The notes: generated from the sequence alone by a model not told the origin. Positions 7,209 to 15,565 are shown, counted from the stretch's first letter. The stretch is 41,000 nucleotides of DNA from JBOFEH01 sp051650265 (GCA_051650265.1 JBOFIR010000012.1:1-41000), one strand, 5' to 3'. A program made the numbers and translations.

Positions 7209-9596
7209 ATGGAAAAGCATTATGATGCATTACGCATTGAAAAAGAGATGCAACAACTTTGGAAGGAGAATCACATCTACACGTATGACTCAAATAGTCA
7301 GAAGGAAACGTATGCCATAGATACCCCACCCCCAACTGTAAGTGGGCAGCTCCACATGGGGCATATTTTCTCTTATACACAAGCAGAGATCATCGCGAGA
7401 TTTAAAAGAATGCAAGGCTATAATGTATTCTATCCGTTTGGATTTGATGATAATGGCTTGCCGACCGAGCGTTTGGTAGAGAAAACATGCCATGTTCGGG
7501 CAAGGGATTTGTCACGAAGTGAGATGACGAGTAAGTGTAAGGAAGTTGCGCAGAAGTATGAGGAGGACTTTAAAGCCTTGTGGCAGTCTATGGGTTTCTC
7601 TGTAGACTGGGAATTGCAGTATGAAACGGTTAATCCAACTACATCACGTATTTCACAACGCCTGTTTCTAGATCTCGTAAAGAAAGGAAAGGCTTATAGC
7701 AAAGAAGCCCCCGTATTGTGGTGTACAGAGTGCCAGACCTCTATCGCACAAGCTGAGTTAGAGACGGTAGCACAGCAAACAAGCTTTAACTATATTCCTT
7801 TTGCAATAGGTGAGGAAGAGCTTATTGTCGCAACGACTAGGCCAGAGCTACTATACGGCGTTGTTGCTCTGTTGATTCATCCTGAAGATGAACGCTACAA
7901 GCACTATATTGGGCAAACGGCTTATACACCAGTATATGGCCAAGAGATTCCGATCATAGGAGAGGAGGAGGTTGAACGTGACAAGGGTACGGGGATTGTC
8001 ATGTGTGCAACGTATGGTGATCTGGCTGACACCAAGTGGTGTGAGAAACATCAGTTACCGTACCAAAAAGTAATCTTGGGTAATGGGAGAATAGATGAGG
8101 CAATCGCCTTCGTTGGTGGCGAAAGAGTAGCACAGGCGAGGGAGATCATGATTGAAATATTAAAGCAGCAAGGGCTCTTAAGAAAACAAGAAATCCTCAC
8201 ACATCAGGTAGCGACTCATGAGCGTTGCGGAAGAGCAGTAGAGATCATCCCTTCTAAGCAGTGGTATATTGATATTTTGACAGATAGGCAGCGCTATTTG
8301 CAAGCCGCAGATGAAATCAACTGGTATCCAGAAATGATGAAGAAACGTTATGTTTCATGGGTAGAAAACCTCAAGTGGGATTGGTGTATCTCACGGCAAC
8401 GTTACTTTGGCGTACCAATTCCTATTTGGTATTGTAGTGCGTGTGGTGAGGTGATACTTCCACAAGAAGAAGCGCTCCCAATTAATCCATTGGAGGATCA
8501 ACCAAAGGGGAGATGTACATGTGGCTGCAAGACATTTATCCCTGAGACAGCGGTAATGGATACGTGGGCAACCTCATCAATCACACCACAGATCAATCGC
8601 AAGTGGCAGGAGGCAGATGAACGTCTGACTTTGGAGCTACCTATGGGGCTCAGAACACAAGCCCACGAAATTATAAGAACTTGGGCCTTTTATACTATCG
8701 TTAGAAGTTTGTATCATACAGGTAAGTTGCCGTGGAAGGATATCATGATCTCGGGATTTGTTTTGGCAAAGAAAGGTGAGAAGATCAGCAAGTCTAAGAA
8801 TAATGGTAAATTAGCACCAGAAGCGTTGATCGCACGTTACTCAGCAGATGCACTCAGATATTGGGCAGCCCATGCGAAGCTTGGGACAGATACATTCTTT
8901 AGCGAAGAGGAATTGACACCGTCTAAGCGCCTGATGAATAAGCTCTGGAATGCAAGTAAATTTGTTTTAATGCATTTAGCAGATTTTGATGGTGCATTAC
9001 TAGTAGAAGCTAATAAACCAAAGCTCTTACCGATAGATCACTGGATAATGGCACGAACCAATCAAACCATGATAGTAGCATCACGGCTCCTAGATCAGTA
9101 TGAGATTGGGTTGGCAAGAAATGAGATCGATACATTGTTCTGGCAGGATTTTTGTGATGATTATCTAGAGATAGTAAAAGATAGGCTGTACAAACCAGAG
9201 AAGCATGGCATCGCACAAAGAGAGGCAGCCCAATATACCCTGTATCACGTACTCATGAATTTGCTTAAGTTATATGCGATCTATATACCACATGAGACAG
9301 AGTTTATTTACCAAAGCTTCTTCAGGCAACATGAAGAGACGATTTCACTGCATCAATTAGCATGGCAAATAAGTGAGGAGACGGACCAAAAGATCCTTGC
9401 ATTTGGAGAGGCGATGAAAGGTGCAATAGGAGAGATTCGTAAATATAAATCAACCAATAATTTGTCTATGAAAGCGCCACTTTCTACCTTTAGTATATCA
9501 ATTAAAAAGGCACACCAAGGAGCATTTGAAGAAGAAGTTGAAGATATCAAGGCTTGTGGGGTTATTGAAGAAATTCTATGGGAGATCACAGAATAG
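7209..9596 (+). CDS. valS: Valyl-tRNA synthetase, archaeal-type
   Basis: A 795-residue class I synthetase charging tRNA-Val. HIGH is HMGH (49-52) within TPPPTVSGQLHMGHIFSYTQ, KMSKS is KISKS (525-529), and a CP1 editing domain contains VATTRPELLYG and GTGIVMCATYGDLAD. The segments FGFDDNGLPTERLVEK, CATYGDLADTKW and ADALRYWAAHAKLGTDTFF match the archaeal/eukaryal-like ValRS subfamily rather than the common bacterial form. The protein also ends without the roughly 65-residue C-terminal coiled coil of bacterial ValRS. ATG 7209 follows AAAGGAGG (7193-7200); an upstream in-frame start at 7149 lies inside the T-box terminator and is rejected. It is T-box controlled, and the terminator at 9609-9648 ends the unit. 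It may be the only ValRS or a second copy; the window cannot say. Confidence 0.93.
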   Translation: MEKHYDALRIEKEMQQLWKENHIYTYDSNSQKETYAIDTPPPTVSGQLHMGHIFSYTQAEIIARFKRMQGYNVFYPFGFDDNGLPTERLVEKTCHVRARDLSRSEMTSKCKEVAQKYEEDFKALWQSMGFSVDWELQYETVNPTTSRISQRLFLDLVKKGKAYSKEAPVLWCTECQTSIAQAELETVAQQTSFNYIPFAIGEEELIVATTRPELLYGVVALLIHPEDERYKHYIGQTAYTPVYGQEIPIIGEEEVERDKGTGIVMCATYGDLADTKWCEKHQLPYQKVILGNGRIDEAIAFVGGERVAQAREIMIEILKQQGLLRKQEILTHQVATHERCGRAVEIIPSKQWYIDILTDRQRYLQAADEINWYPEMMKKRYVSWVENLKWDWCISRQRYFGVPIPIWYCSACGEVILPQEEALPINPLEDQPKGRCTCGCKTFIPETAVMDTWATSSITPQINRKWQEADERLTLELPMGLRTQAHEIIRTWAFYTIVRSLYHTGKLPWKDIMISGFVLAKKGEKISKSKNNGKLAPEALIARYSADALRYWAAHAKLGTDTFFSEEELTPSKRLMNKLWNASKFVLMHLADFDGALLVEANKPKLLPIDHWIMARTNQTMIVASRLLDQYEIGLARNEIDTLFWQDFCDDYLEIVKDRLYKPEKHGIAQREAAQYTLYHVLMNLLKLYAIYIPHETEFIYQSFFRQHEETISLHQLAWQISEETDQKILAFGEAMKGAIGEIRKYKSTNNLSMKAPLSTFSISIKKAHQGAFEEEVEDIKACGVIEEILWEITE

Positions 9597-9608
9597 ATAG
9601 CAGAACAC

Positions 9609-9648
9609 AAAAAAGACTGTAGAAGTAATTACTTCTACAGTCTTTTTT
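9609..9648. terminator. Bidirectional terminator between valS and tRNA-Thr
   Basis: A perfect palindrome about 40 bases long: six As, GACTGTAGAAGTAA, then its complement and six Ts. It can end valS on the plus strand and the tRNA-Thr unit on the minus strand. Confidence 0.9.
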
Positions 9649-9652
9649 AATA

Positions 9653-9725
9653 AGCTCTCGGCGGGACTTGAACCCGTGACCTCCGCCTTACCAAGGCGAC
9701 GCTCTACCTACTGAGCCACGAGAGC
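9653..9725 (-). tRNA. tRNA-Thr (anticodon GGU)
   Basis: The minus strand folds as a complete cloverleaf. The acceptor GCTCTCG pairs with CGAGAGC, the D arm is GCTC-AGTAGGTA-GAGC, and the anticodon stem TCGCC/GGCGG carries the loop TTGGTAA with GGT at 34-36. The T arm has GGTTCAAGTCC, and base 73 is T. CCA is not encoded. The anticodon reads ACC/ACU threonine codons. It is a single-gene unit with its own promoter and terminator. Confidence 0.95.
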
Positions 9726-9742
9726 ACGTTTGATGCTTTTCT

Positions 9743-9771
9743 ATAGTAACATATACGGAAGAACTTGTCAA
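9743..9771 (-). promoter_or_regulatory. Promoter of tRNA-Thr
   Basis: On the minus strand: TTGACA (9771-9766), 17 bases, TACTAT (9748-9743), 18 bases before the mature tRNA 5' end. Confidence 0.75.
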
Positions 9772-9857
9772 TATACACCGTAGAATATAGTTAATTCTGA
9801 AAAAGAAGAGATAGTCCTCCTTCTTGATGTATATAAATAGAGAGGGAGGTGAAGCAC

Positions 9858-10499
9858 ATGATCCAATCTATGAATACAACGCTTCAGAATCAGAATAAAA
9901 CCCTTACGAGGGTGGGGGGGCAAAATGTATTATTACCAGTTCAAAAGAAAAAAGGAGGTAATGGAGAAACAGGCCAACGTATGGGGAAAAAGCCTGTACA
10001 AGAAAATCTTATACAAAAGAGAGAACAACGATTTCTTAGTGATTTTGCTAACCAGATGAGTAAGCTTTACGGTACGGCGAAAAGTATGGATACAATCAAA
10101 ACAGGGGACAAATGGTTAGTTAAAGCACAGGTCCAAAAGTCAGTAGAGGCACTCGTCAATCAATACAATGAAACAATTGACTTCTTGGAGGGGCACCAAG
10201 ATAACAAGACAGTGAACAGGCTACAAGAGGCACTTGTGGCAGTAGGGGACAACTTAAAGGAGGCATTGGCCCATATTGGAATTACAGCAGGGGATCGTGG
10301 CAGATGGACATGTGATATGCAGAGACTTAGTTCAGCAATGACTACAAATCAGGATGTGGTTAAGACGTTTTTGTATGCAGCAGCGCAAGGTGTCAAAGCT
10401 GCTTCACAAACTGGTATGACAACATCTGCCATGAGTTTGTTGATTCCAAATGGAGCGCCTCATCAGTTCGTGCCACCCATCATTAATTTTCAAGCGTAG
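9858..10499 (+). CDS. Hypothetical helical protein
   Basis: A 213-residue protein I do not recognise. The first 55 residues are polar and low-complexity (Gln, Asn, Lys, Gly-rich), with no signal peptide. Residues 60-170 look helical: LSDFANQMSKLYGTAKSM, then a V-x-A-L-V-N-Q-Y-N-E-T-I-D-F-L segment. That segment vaguely recalls the helical parts of flagellar cap or hook-associated proteins, but there is no flagellar gene nearby and I do not assert the link. The C-terminus has Ala/Thr/Ser-rich helices. Start ATG 9858 follows GGGAGGTG (9844-9851); an in-frame GTG at 9849 overlaps that site. It stands alone between tRNA-Thr (opposite strand) and the serine dehydratase operon, with no obvious terminator. 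Confidence 0.75.
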   Translation: MIQSMNTTLQNQNKTLTRVGGQNVLLPVQKKKGGNGETGQRMGKKPVQENLIQKREQRFLSDFANQMSKLYGTAKSMDTIKTGDKWLVKAQVQKSVEALVNQYNETIDFLEGHQDNKTVNRLQEALVAVGDNLKEALAHIGITAGDRGRWTCDMQRLSSAMTTNQDVVKTFLYAAAQGVKAASQTGMTTSAMSLLIPNGAPHQFVPPIINFQA

Positions 10500-10556
10500 T
10501 ACGCAAAAAAGAAGGCATTTCTCAATTTTGGGGAACAATAGTTAGAAATATAATAA

Positions 10557-10586
10557 TTGTAAATTTAAATAGAACTACGTTATAAT
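10557..10586 (+). promoter_or_regulatory. Promoter of the sdaAB-sdaAA operon
   Basis: TTGTAA (10557-10562), 18 bases, TATAAT (10581-10586), 37 bases before the sdaAB start. Confidence 0.6.
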
Positions 10587-10622
10587 GGAAGGACAAAATA
10601 TTGACATAATGAGGTAAAAAAC

Positions 10623-11294
10623 ATGAAAGAAATCAGTGTTTTTGATGTGATTGGGCCAAATATGATTGGTCCATCAAGCTCACATACTGCAGGGGCGCTA
10701 CGTATTGCTTTGTTTGTAAAGAAGCTGTTACATGCACCTGTCAAACATGTGGAGTTTGTACTATATGGGTCTTTTGCACAGACGTACAAAGGACATGGTA
10801 CAGATAAGGCGTTAGTAGCAGGTATACTGGGTATGGGTACAGAAGATGAAGGAATCCGTACTGCTTTTGAGCAGGCAGATGAGGCAGCTATAACTTATAC
10901 ATTTACAATTGGTGAAGATAATCCAGACTATCACCCAAATACAGTAGAGGTTATTGTAACGGATCAAAGAGGTGAAATCACCAAAGTACGCGGGGCATCT
11001 ATTGGCGGTGGGAATATCCGTATCCATGAAATTCAAGGAATAGAAGTGGAATTTACAGGGGAATATGTAACCATTATCATCAAGCAACAAGATACACCAG
11101 GTGTGATTGCCCATATGACGACTTGCCTAAGTCATTATCATATTAACATTGCTTATATGAAGCTTTATAGAGAGAGCAAAGGAAGCCTTGCCTATACGAT
11201 CATTGAGACGGATGAAATGGTGGATCACAAGGTTGTAGAAGAGATGAGGGAGCACCCATCAATTTTGGATGTTAATATTATTCAGGGCGTCTAA
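10623..11294 (+). CDS. sdaAB: L-serine dehydratase, beta subunit
   Basis: A 223-residue beta chain of the two-subunit, iron-sulfur L-serine dehydratase, which converts L-serine to pyruvate and ammonia. The signature SVFDVIGPNMIGPSSSHTAG is at residues 4-23. The C-terminal third is an ACT domain beginning VTIIIKQQDTPGVIAHMTTC, the likely allosteric or dimerisation module. The gene is directly followed by the alpha subunit: the beta stop at 11292-11294 precedes GGAGG, which serves the alpha start 14 bases on, so the pair is probably translationally linked. Anaerobic Gram-positives commonly use this split form. Length is normal for the family. Confidence 0.95.
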   Translation: MKEISVFDVIGPNMIGPSSSHTAGALRIALFVKKLLHAPVKHVEFVLYGSFAQTYKGHGTDKALVAGILGMGTEDEGIRTAFEQADEAAITYTFTIGEDNPDYHPNTVEVIVTDQRGEITKVRGASIGGGNIRIHEIQGIEVEFTGEYVTIIIKQQDTPGVIAHMTTCLSHYHINIAYMKLYRESKGSLAYTIIETDEMVDHKVVEEMREHPSILDVNIIQGV

Positions 11295-11308
11295 TGGAGG
11301 AAGCAGCG

Positions 11309-12175
11309 ATGAACTTTAGAAATGCACAAGAACTTTTAGCTTGTTGTGAGCAAGACAATATAACAATTGCTGAGGCGATGATTCGAAGAGAAATCTCACT
11401 GAGCGGACACGAACGTGAAAAAGTACAAAGTCAGATGGCACATTCGTATCATATTATGAAGAATGCAGTGCATAAAGCTTTGGAGGAAGAACTGGTATCA
11501 ATCGGTGGATTGATAGGCGGGGAATCCAAGAAGCTCTATCAAAGAAGAGGGAAGTCAGTGTGCGGAGAACTTATGTCCCGTGCAATCAGTTATGCCATGG
11601 GGGTACTTGAAGTCAATACCTCTATGGGACTTATTGTAGCGGCACCGACTGCGGGTTCATCAGGCGTGATCCCGGGTGTGTTTTTGGCACTGCAAGAAGA
11701 ATATGACCTTAGCGATAAGCAGATGATCGAAGCCCTCTTTACGGCAGGTGCAGTCGGTTATATCATCACCCGTAATGCAACTGTTGCAGGTGCTGAGGGT
11801 GGTTGCCAAGCCGAAGTCGGTGCGGCATCTGCCATGGCAGCAGCAGCAGTAGTCTGCTTGATGGGCGGTTCGCCAGAAGACGCCTTAAGCGGTGCGGCGA
11901 CAGCCATCGCCAATATATTAGGGCTCGTGTGTGACCCTGTAGCAGGGCTTGTAGAAGCCCCATGCCAAAAGCGTAACGCTATGGGGGCATCCAATGCCAT
12001 GATTAGTGCCGAGATTGCACTTGCAGGGATTGGTAGTCATATTCCATTTGATGAAGTGGTAGAAGCCATGTACAAGGTAGGCCGTAGCATGCCACATGAA
12101 CTGAGAGAGACGGCACTAGGTGGTTTGGCAGCTACACCTACAGGATGCCAACTTTGTCAAAAAATATTTCAATAA
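11309..12175 (+). CDS. sdaAA: L-serine dehydratase, iron-sulfur-dependent, alpha subunit
   Basis: A 288-residue catalytic chain of L-serine dehydratase. The hallmark MGLIVAAPTAGSSGVIPG is in the middle. Candidate 4Fe-4S ligands are the Cys residues of GGCQAEVG, VCDPVAGLVEAPCQKRNAMG and the C-terminal CQLCQ. The cluster acts as a Lewis acid in dehydration and makes the enzyme oxygen-sensitive. The start is placed at ATG 11309 because GGAGG (11296-11300) sits 8 bases before it; an upstream ATG at 11294 overlaps the beta stop codon and lacks a ribosome site. It is the last gene of a two-gene operon. No strong terminator is seen before the next gene, 86 bases on. Confidence 0.95.
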   Translation: MNFRNAQELLACCEQDNITIAEAMIRREISLSGHEREKVQSQMAHSYHIMKNAVHKALEEELVSIGGLIGGESKKLYQRRGKSVCGELMSRAISYAMGVLEVNTSMGLIVAAPTAGSSGVIPGVFLALQEEYDLSDKQMIEALFTAGAVGYIITRNATVAGAEGGCQAEVGAASAMAAAAVVCLMGGSPEDALSGAATAIANILGLVCDPVAGLVEAPCQKRNAMGASNAMISAEIALAGIGSHIPFDEVVEAMYKVGRSMPHELRETALGGLAATPTGCQLCQKIFQ

Positions 12176-12261
12176 ACACACACAATATCGTGATAATAAG
12201 ATATAATGATTAGTGGAAATAGATTTTACATGAGATAATCAACTTGAAGGAGGTAATATAA

Positions 12262-13122
12262 ATGTTAGATATTGCTATTATAGGAGCAGGACCTGCGGGA
12301 CTTTCTGCAGCAATTAATGCACGTATTCGTAACAAAACAGTAAAGGTATTTGGGAATCACCCTACAACAAGCTGGATTTACAAGGCTGAGCGTGTAGATA
12401 ACTATATTGGAATGCTAGGTGTAACAGGCAAAGAAATGGTAGATCAGTTTGTAGGTCATGCCAAGGAGATGGGTGTTGAAATCGTAGAGGGGAAAGTAAT
12501 CGAGATTTTCCCTATGGGCGATTATTATATGCTCAATGTTTCAAATGAATTTATCGAAGCGAAAACAGTGATCCTTGCCAATGGACTTGGTAAGACAAAG
12601 ACATTACCAGGGGAAAATGAATTTTTAGGAAAAGGTGTAAGCTACTGTGCAACATGTGATGGACCACTTTACCGTGGCAAAAATGTAGTACTTGTAGGTG
12701 ATTCTCCTTTTGCAGAAGAAGATGTTAATTACCTTTCAGAAGTATGCGAAAAGGTATTCTATGTACCTTTATATAAAGAAGAACCAAAAGTAAATGAGAA
12801 TGTAGAGATCATCAAAGAAAAGCCAAAAGCAATCTTGGGAGAGCAGGTGGTAACAGGACTTGAGTTCGCCAACACAGCGCTTGATGTATCAGGGGTATTT
12901 ATCATCAAAGAGAATATTCCAACAACACAACTTCTCAAAGGATTAGACCTTGAGAACCAATCGATTAAGGTGAATAACTTTATGGAAACAAACATGCCAG
13001 GAATCTATGCGGCAGGTGACTGTACAGGTAGACCTTACCAAGTTGCCAAAGCTGTTGGTCAAGGCACAACAGCTGCACTTCAAGCTGTAACCTTCTTACA
13101 TCATGTAGAAAAAGAGGCGTAA
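12262..13122 (+). CDS. Thioredoxin reductase-like flavoprotein, probably pyridine-nucleotide independent
   Basis: A 286-residue protein with the thioredoxin reductase fold: N-terminal FAD site GAGPAG (8-13), redox pair C129-A-T-C132, and C-terminal FAD motif GIYAAGDCTG. In ordinary TrxB the second nucleotide-binding domain has GxGxxA followed by an HRRxxxR NADPH motif. Here that position reads VGDSPFAEED (145-154) and the Arg motif is replaced by a VPLYKEE stretch, so NADPH binding looks lost. Clostridial ferredoxin-dependent flavin thioredoxin reductases have this trait, so ferredoxin may be the donor; this is inference. Start ATG 12262 has GGAGG upstream. It is a single gene closed by a strong terminator. 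Confidence 0.85.
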   Translation: MLDIAIIGAGPAGLSAAINARIRNKTVKVFGNHPTTSWIYKAERVDNYIGMLGVTGKEMVDQFVGHAKEMGVEIVEGKVIEIFPMGDYYMLNVSNEFIEAKTVILANGLGKTKTLPGENEFLGKGVSYCATCDGPLYRGKNVVLVGDSPFAEEDVNYLSEVCEKVFYVPLYKEEPKVNENVEIIKEKPKAILGEQVVTGLEFANTALDVSGVFIIKENIPTTQLLKGLDLENQSIKVNNFMETNMPGIYAAGDCTGRPYQVAKAVGQGTTAALQAVTFLHHVEKEA

Positions 13123-13129
13123 TAGCACC

Positions 13130-13169
13130 AAAAAAAGGCTCTCACTTAAAAAAGTGAGAGCCTTTTTTT
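13130..13169 (+). terminator. Terminator after the thioredoxin reductase-like gene
   Basis: A 12-bp stem, AGGCTCTCACTT (13136-13147) with its complement at 13152-13163, flanked by As before and seven Ts after. It is probably active in both directions. Confidence 0.9.
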
Positions 13170-13229
13170 GAAGCTTACGTTCTAAAACAGAAAGATTGTC
13201 CATATGATGTACAAAAGGGAGGCGTCTGG

Positions 13230-13916
13230 ATGAATACAGGATATATCATGCTCATTACAATCTGTGTTATTGCAATTATTGTACTTATGATGAACGTTTG
13301 GGTCGTTTCAAAGAAACAGGACACATTACTGAAGATAGTCTGTATCACTTTATTTGCTTTTTCGATGCTTAGGTACTTCACACTGATTGTTTATGGAGAC
13401 TCTCCGACACTCAGGCAACTAGAGATCCTCAGATATTTTTATCTTGCTACGAGTATAGGGCTCACTATTCCAACTGCATCTGTAGTATGGTATATCAGTC
13501 CTTATATCAGAGAAAAACTCAGCTATGGTAAGTATCTAATGTTATGGATTCCATGGATACTCTTTTATCTGTATGTGATCATCACTCAACCTACTGAGAT
13601 TGTACAAGGTAAACATTTTGGCTATACACTTGAGCTTACAGGCAAGGCGCCATTATATTTGAGTATTGCACAAGGTACATTTGTAGCAATCATTATTGTA
13701 TTGTGTCTTGTTGGCATTGCCAAGTATCGCAATGAGTTCTTACGAAGTAAGTACATTGTGCTAATACTTGCGCAGGTGGTACTGACTTTAGATGGACTGA
13801 GCTATTATCTACCCGTGTTAGATGTGTTTCCTCCATTTACAGTGACAGAGGTATTTGGGTTCCTAGCTATTTTTTATGCTTTTTATATCAAAGCAACTGG
13901 TAAAATTAAGCTATAA
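13230..13916 (+). CDS. Seven-transmembrane-like membrane protein of unknown function
   Basis: A 228-residue integral membrane protein with about seven hydrophobic segments, near residues 5-25, 35-55, 68-92, 102-120, 142-162, 173-192 and 203-222, and short loops. The layout resembles the N-terminal 7TM sensor region found on some histidine kinases, but no kinase or other output domain follows; the protein ends at a short KATGKIKL tail. I do not recognise a specific family. ATG 13230 follows AGGGAGG (13216-13222). It has no partner on its strand and is bounded by strong terminators on both sides. It could be a stand-alone sensor or transporter-like protein. Confidence 0.8.
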   Translation: MNTGYIMLITICVIAIIVLMMNVWVVSKKQDTLLKIVCITLFAFSMLRYFTLIVYGDSPTLRQLEILRYFYLATSIGLTIPTASVVWYISPYIREKLSYGKYLMLWIPWILFYLYVIITQPTEIVQGKHFGYTLELTGKAPLYLSIAQGTFVAIIIVLCLVGIAKYRNEFLRSKYIVLILAQVVLTLDGLSYYLPVLDVFPPFTVTEVFGFLAIFYAFYIKATGKIKL

Positions 13917-13921
13917 GCACC

Positions 13922-13957
13922 AAAAAGAGTGATCTACAGTGTAGATCACTCTTTTTT
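13922..13957. terminator. Bidirectional terminator between the 7TM gene and degV
   Basis: A perfect 16-bp stem, AAAAAGAGTGATCTAC (13922-13937), with a three-base loop and its complement at 13941-13956. The two genes are convergent, and the degV stop codon overlaps the T-tract. Confidence 0.92.
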
Positions 13958-14837
13958 AGAGATAAGTCTCATATTTAGGAATCACACAGATTCCACAAGC
14001 ATCCGGCCCAGTATTTACACCGATTGTTGTACCGATGAAGAAGCACTCGGATGGAATCGCATCAGTTACTTCTGATTTGGCAAGTTCAAGAATATTTTCT
14101 GCATCAGCTGTGTTATCAGCATGACCGACAATGTAGTTGAATCCTGACGGATCCGCACCAACATATCCTTTTGCAAGCTCTACGATTTTCGCGATTGCTT
14201 TTTTCTTGCCACGTACTTTGGCTACAGGGAAGAGTAGACCATCCTGTAGATAAAGGATAGGCTTGACGTTGAGCATCGTTCCAAGTAATGCAGATGCTTT
14301 ACCGATGCGACCACCGTTTTCTAAGTAGTCAAGAGTGTCTACGAAGAAGAAGATACGTGCTGCTTCGCGGAGTTTTGGAATAATCGCGACAATCTGACCA
14401 AAGTCTAGACCATCAGCAATCATACGACCAATTTCTGTTACGAGTAAACCTTGGCCCCCAGTGGCATTAAGGGAATTAATAATTTCAATTTGCGCATTAG
14501 GATAATTTTCTAAAATAAGTTCACGTGCATTAACTGCAGAATTATAAGAACCACTAAAATGACCAGAAAGGCATACACAAATAACAGACTTACCTGCTTC
14601 AATAGCGGGTGTGAAGCGTTCTAAATAATCACCCATTGATGGCAAAGATGTTTTTGGGAAAACTTTCTCTGCGCGAAGACGATTATAGAACTCTTGAATT
14701 GGAAGTTCCACAATTTCTTTGTAGTAATCCTCTTGGTTGAATGATACATAGAATGGAATCAGTTCAACGTTATACTTTGCTACTGTATTCGGATGCAAAT
14801 CGCAAGAGGTATCGCTAATAAGTACAATCTCAGACAT
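13956..14837 (-). CDS. DegV-family fatty acid-binding protein
   Basis: A 293-residue DegV protein. The N-terminal motif IVLISDTSCDLHP, the middle VCVCLSGHFSGSYNSA, and FFVDTLDYLENGGRIGKASALLG are the usual DegV signatures for the acyl-chain pocket. Family members bind a single fatty acid, and some act as FakB partners of the FakA kinase; no fakA is nearby, so that role is only possible. Translation starts after AAAAGGAGGTGAACTC on the minus strand. A good minus-strand promoter lies at 14873-14901. It is monocistronic. Confidence 0.92.
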   Translation of the reverse strand: MSEIVLISDTSCDLHPNTVAKYNVELIPFYVSFNQEDYYKEIVELPIQEFYNRLRAEKVFPKTSLPSMGDYLERFTPAIEAGKSVICVCLSGHFSGSYNSAVNARELILENYPNAQIEIINSLNATGGQGLLVTEIGRMIADGLDFGQIVAIIPKLREAARIFFFVDTLDYLENGGRIGKASALLGTMLNVKPILYLQDGLLFPVAKVRGKKKAIAKIVELAKGYVGADPSGFNYIVGHADNTADAENILELAKSEVTDAIPSECFFIGTTIGVNTGPDACGICVIPKYETYL

Positions 14838-14872
14838 GAGTTCACCTCCTTTTGATTCACATGTTCTTATCC

Positions 14873-14901
14873 ATTGTAATATGGGAACAAATACCTGTCA
14901 A
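14873..14901 (-). promoter_or_regulatory. Promoter of degV
   Basis: On the minus strand: TTGACA (14901-14896), 17 bases, TACAAT (14878-14873), 36 bases upstream of the start codon. Confidence 0.75.
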
Positions 14902-14982
14902 TTTAAAAGTATTTTAATTAGCATGTGGTCAAGTTGTAGCTGCATATATTAGTTGTAGTTAAAGTGTTAAGGAGGAAGGGTT

Positions 14983-15438
14983 ATGCTCTCTTCAACGTTG
15001 GAAGCTTATTTACTTGCCGCGTATAATATGGTCAATGAAGGCAAGGAACTAAAACCAAGTGATCTATCACATGAACTGAATATCCCGCTTAACAAAACCA
15101 TAACAGCGCTTCAAAGGCTCCACTATCAAAAATATATGGTGTATACGCCCTATCAAGCCTTAACGATTACTGAAAAGGGGATGGCTACAGCCAAATATTT
15201 AGCGGCCAGAAATAATGTGATTGAGGAGTTCTTAAATATTTTACAGATCACAGAAAATAAAGATGCAGAAAGGGAAGCGATGCAACAATATTTATCTAAA
15301 GAAACCCTTGAAGCGATAGAGAGATTTGTGATCTTCACAAGGCAGTATCCAGAGATCGTCGCTAGATACAAACTCTTTGCAAAACGTAAGCCTAAGATGA
15401 GGCTATTAGAAGATTTACCACCACATGAATCACTCTAA
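14983..15438 (+). CDS. DtxR/MntR-fold transcriptional regulator without metal ligands
   Basis: A 151-residue protein with the DtxR-type winged helix (residues 1-70: YLLAAYNMVNEGKELKPSDL ... ITEKGMATAKYL) followed by the dimerisation helix VIEEFLNILQI. By hand alignment to Bacillus MntR, the metal ligands D8, E11, H77, E102 and H103 correspond to A8, L11, N77, Q101 and Q102 here; only E98 (MntR E99) remains. A metal-responsive repressor role is therefore doubtful; it may be constitutive or bind another signal. There is no SH3-like third domain. The start follows AAGGAGGAAGG. It is a single gene ended by a strong terminator, divergent from degV. Confidence 0.72.
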   Translation: MLSSTLEAYLLAAYNMVNEGKELKPSDLSHELNIPLNKTITALQRLHYQKYMVYTPYQALTITEKGMATAKYLAARNNVIEEFLNILQITENKDAEREAMQQYLSKETLEAIERFVIFTRQYPEIVARYKLFAKRKPKMRLLEDLPPHESL

Positions 15439-15478
15439 ATATATAGTGCCCAATGAGTGCACTATATATTTTTTTTTT
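15437..15478 (+). terminator. Terminator after the DtxR-like gene
   Basis: A 13-bp stem, AAATATATAGTGC (15437-15449) with its complement at 15459-15471, then a run of Ts to 15478. It starts within the stop codon of the gene. Confidence 0.88.
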
Positions 15479-15506
15479 GGCGTATTTGTCAAAATTATGA
15501 TAGAAT
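15477..15506 (+). promoter_or_regulatory. Possible promoter of the flippase gene
   Basis: TTGGCG (15477-15482), 18 bases, TAGAAT (15501-15506), about 60 bases before the start. It is a moderate match only. Confidence 0.4.
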
Positions 15507-15565
15507 GATTTACGATATAAAAGGTTGGGTATAATCCTAACTAAAGGCTAAAATCGAGGGAATAT

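Noticed and set aside
15486..15506. TTGTCA with TAGAAT as promoter boxes for the flippase gene
   Set aside because: The spacer would be only 9 bases; TTGGCG with an 18-base spacer fits better.
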